Source: an uncultured Bdellovibrionales bacterium (lineage in GTDB: Bacteria > Bdellovibrionota > Bdellovibrionia > Bdellovibrionales > UBA1609). Taken from it: a DNA stretch of 6,513 nucleotides. The position numbers were made by a program, and so were the translations under genes. This document shows positions 6,153 to 6,513 of the stretch, piece by piece (position 1 is the stretch's first letter; each line of letters begins with the position of its first letter). The notes beneath the pieces are model-generated. The model searched no databases, was not told the DNA's origin, and was given only the letters and a program-made list of their open reading frames with translations. The stretch spans positions 1-6,513 of the forward strand of contig CALJPJ010000222.1 of assembly GCA_937980625.1 (NCBI GenBank). The letters run 5' to 3'.

Positions 6153-6513
6153 ATGAAAAAAATTACTGTCGGATTAATTGGAGTTGGGCGCGCAGCTTGG
6201 GGAATGCAATGTCCTGAACTTGAAGATCGCTCTGAACTCTTTCAACTCTCAGCTTGTACTGATCCAATTCCTGACCGAAACATAGAAATTCAAAAGCGCT
6301 TCGGCCAACAAGTCAAAACCTATGAAAATTACCAAAACTTGATTGCAGACCCTGCAGTTGAATTAGTAAGCATCGCAAGTCCTTCCAAGTTTCACTTTGA
6401 ACAAGCAAAAGCCTGTTTGAGAGCTGGAAAACATGTTTTTCTTGAAAAACCAATGTGCCTGAATTTAGCAAATGCAAAAAAATTAGCGGCTCTTGAAAAA
6501 GAAAGTGCTGGAA
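6153..6513 (+). CDS. Gfo/Idh/MocA-family oxidoreductase (partial, N-terminal 120 residues)
   Basis: The frame is open from ATG 6153 to the window edge, giving 120 codons of a protein that in this family is usually 330-400 residues. The start MKKITVGLIGVGRAAWG contains the Rossmann dinucleotide-binding glycines. SIASPSKFH at 73-81 and the family signature EKP at 98-100 (in HVFLEKPM) supply the catalytic lysine region. Such enzymes oxidise or reduce sugar or inositol hydroxyls with NAD(P). GGAG at 6140-6143, nine bases before the ATG, supports the start. It is divergent from the aminotransferase, an arrangement consistent with a shared oxidation-then-amination pathway. The substrate-binding C-terminal domain is outside the window, so the substrate cannot be judged. 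Confidence 0.9.
   Translation, partial: MKKITVGLIGVGRAAWGMQCPELEDRSELFQLSACTDPIPDRNIEIQKRFGQQVKTYENYQNLIADPAVELVSIASPSKFHFEQAKACLRAGKHVFLEKPMCLNLANAKKLAALEKESAG

Overview
The window comes from an AT-rich bacterium with short intergenic gaps, clear Shine-Dalgarno sites before most genes and many K, N, I and S residues in its proteins. No marker in the window fixes the lineage. A Gram-negative host is plausible because nucleotide-sugar genes sit beside half-size ABC exporters, but this is inference.

Layout. Positions 2-203 hold a very large DNA palindrome: two perfectly complementary 61-bp AT-rich arms around an 80-bp GC-richer core that folds on itself. Then come four genes on the minus strand, transcribed from right to left: a PLP-dependent sugar aminotransferase of the DegT/DnrJ/EryC1/StrS family (5974 to 4775), two half-size ABC exporter subunits in tandem (4658 to 2910 and 2917 to 1223, overlapping by a few bases), and a UDP-glucuronate 4-epimerase-like SDR protein (1181 to 216). 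The epimerase stops 12 bases before the palindrome, so the palindrome marks the 3' end of this unit. A 178-bp divergent control region (5975-6152) with a clear dyad separates the aminotransferase from a plus-strand Gfo/Idh/MocA oxidoreductase that runs off the right edge.

How the genes may work together. An NAD(P)-linked sugar oxidoreductase next to a DegT aminotransferase is the classical pair that oxidises a sugar (or nucleotide-sugar) hydroxyl to a ketone and then aminates it. A UDP-GlcA 4-epimerase supplies or alters a uronic acid, and the paired ABC half-transporters probably form a heterodimeric exporter. The most economical reading is part of an amino-sugar/uronic-acid glycan or glycoconjugate locus with a dedicated exporter. 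No glycosyltransferase or polymerase is visible, so the product and exported substrate remain open.

The most unusual item is the giant palindrome at 2-203. Second are the regulatory-looking structures in the 116-bp gap upstream of the first ABC gene and in the divergent region. All protein-coding genes belong to known families.
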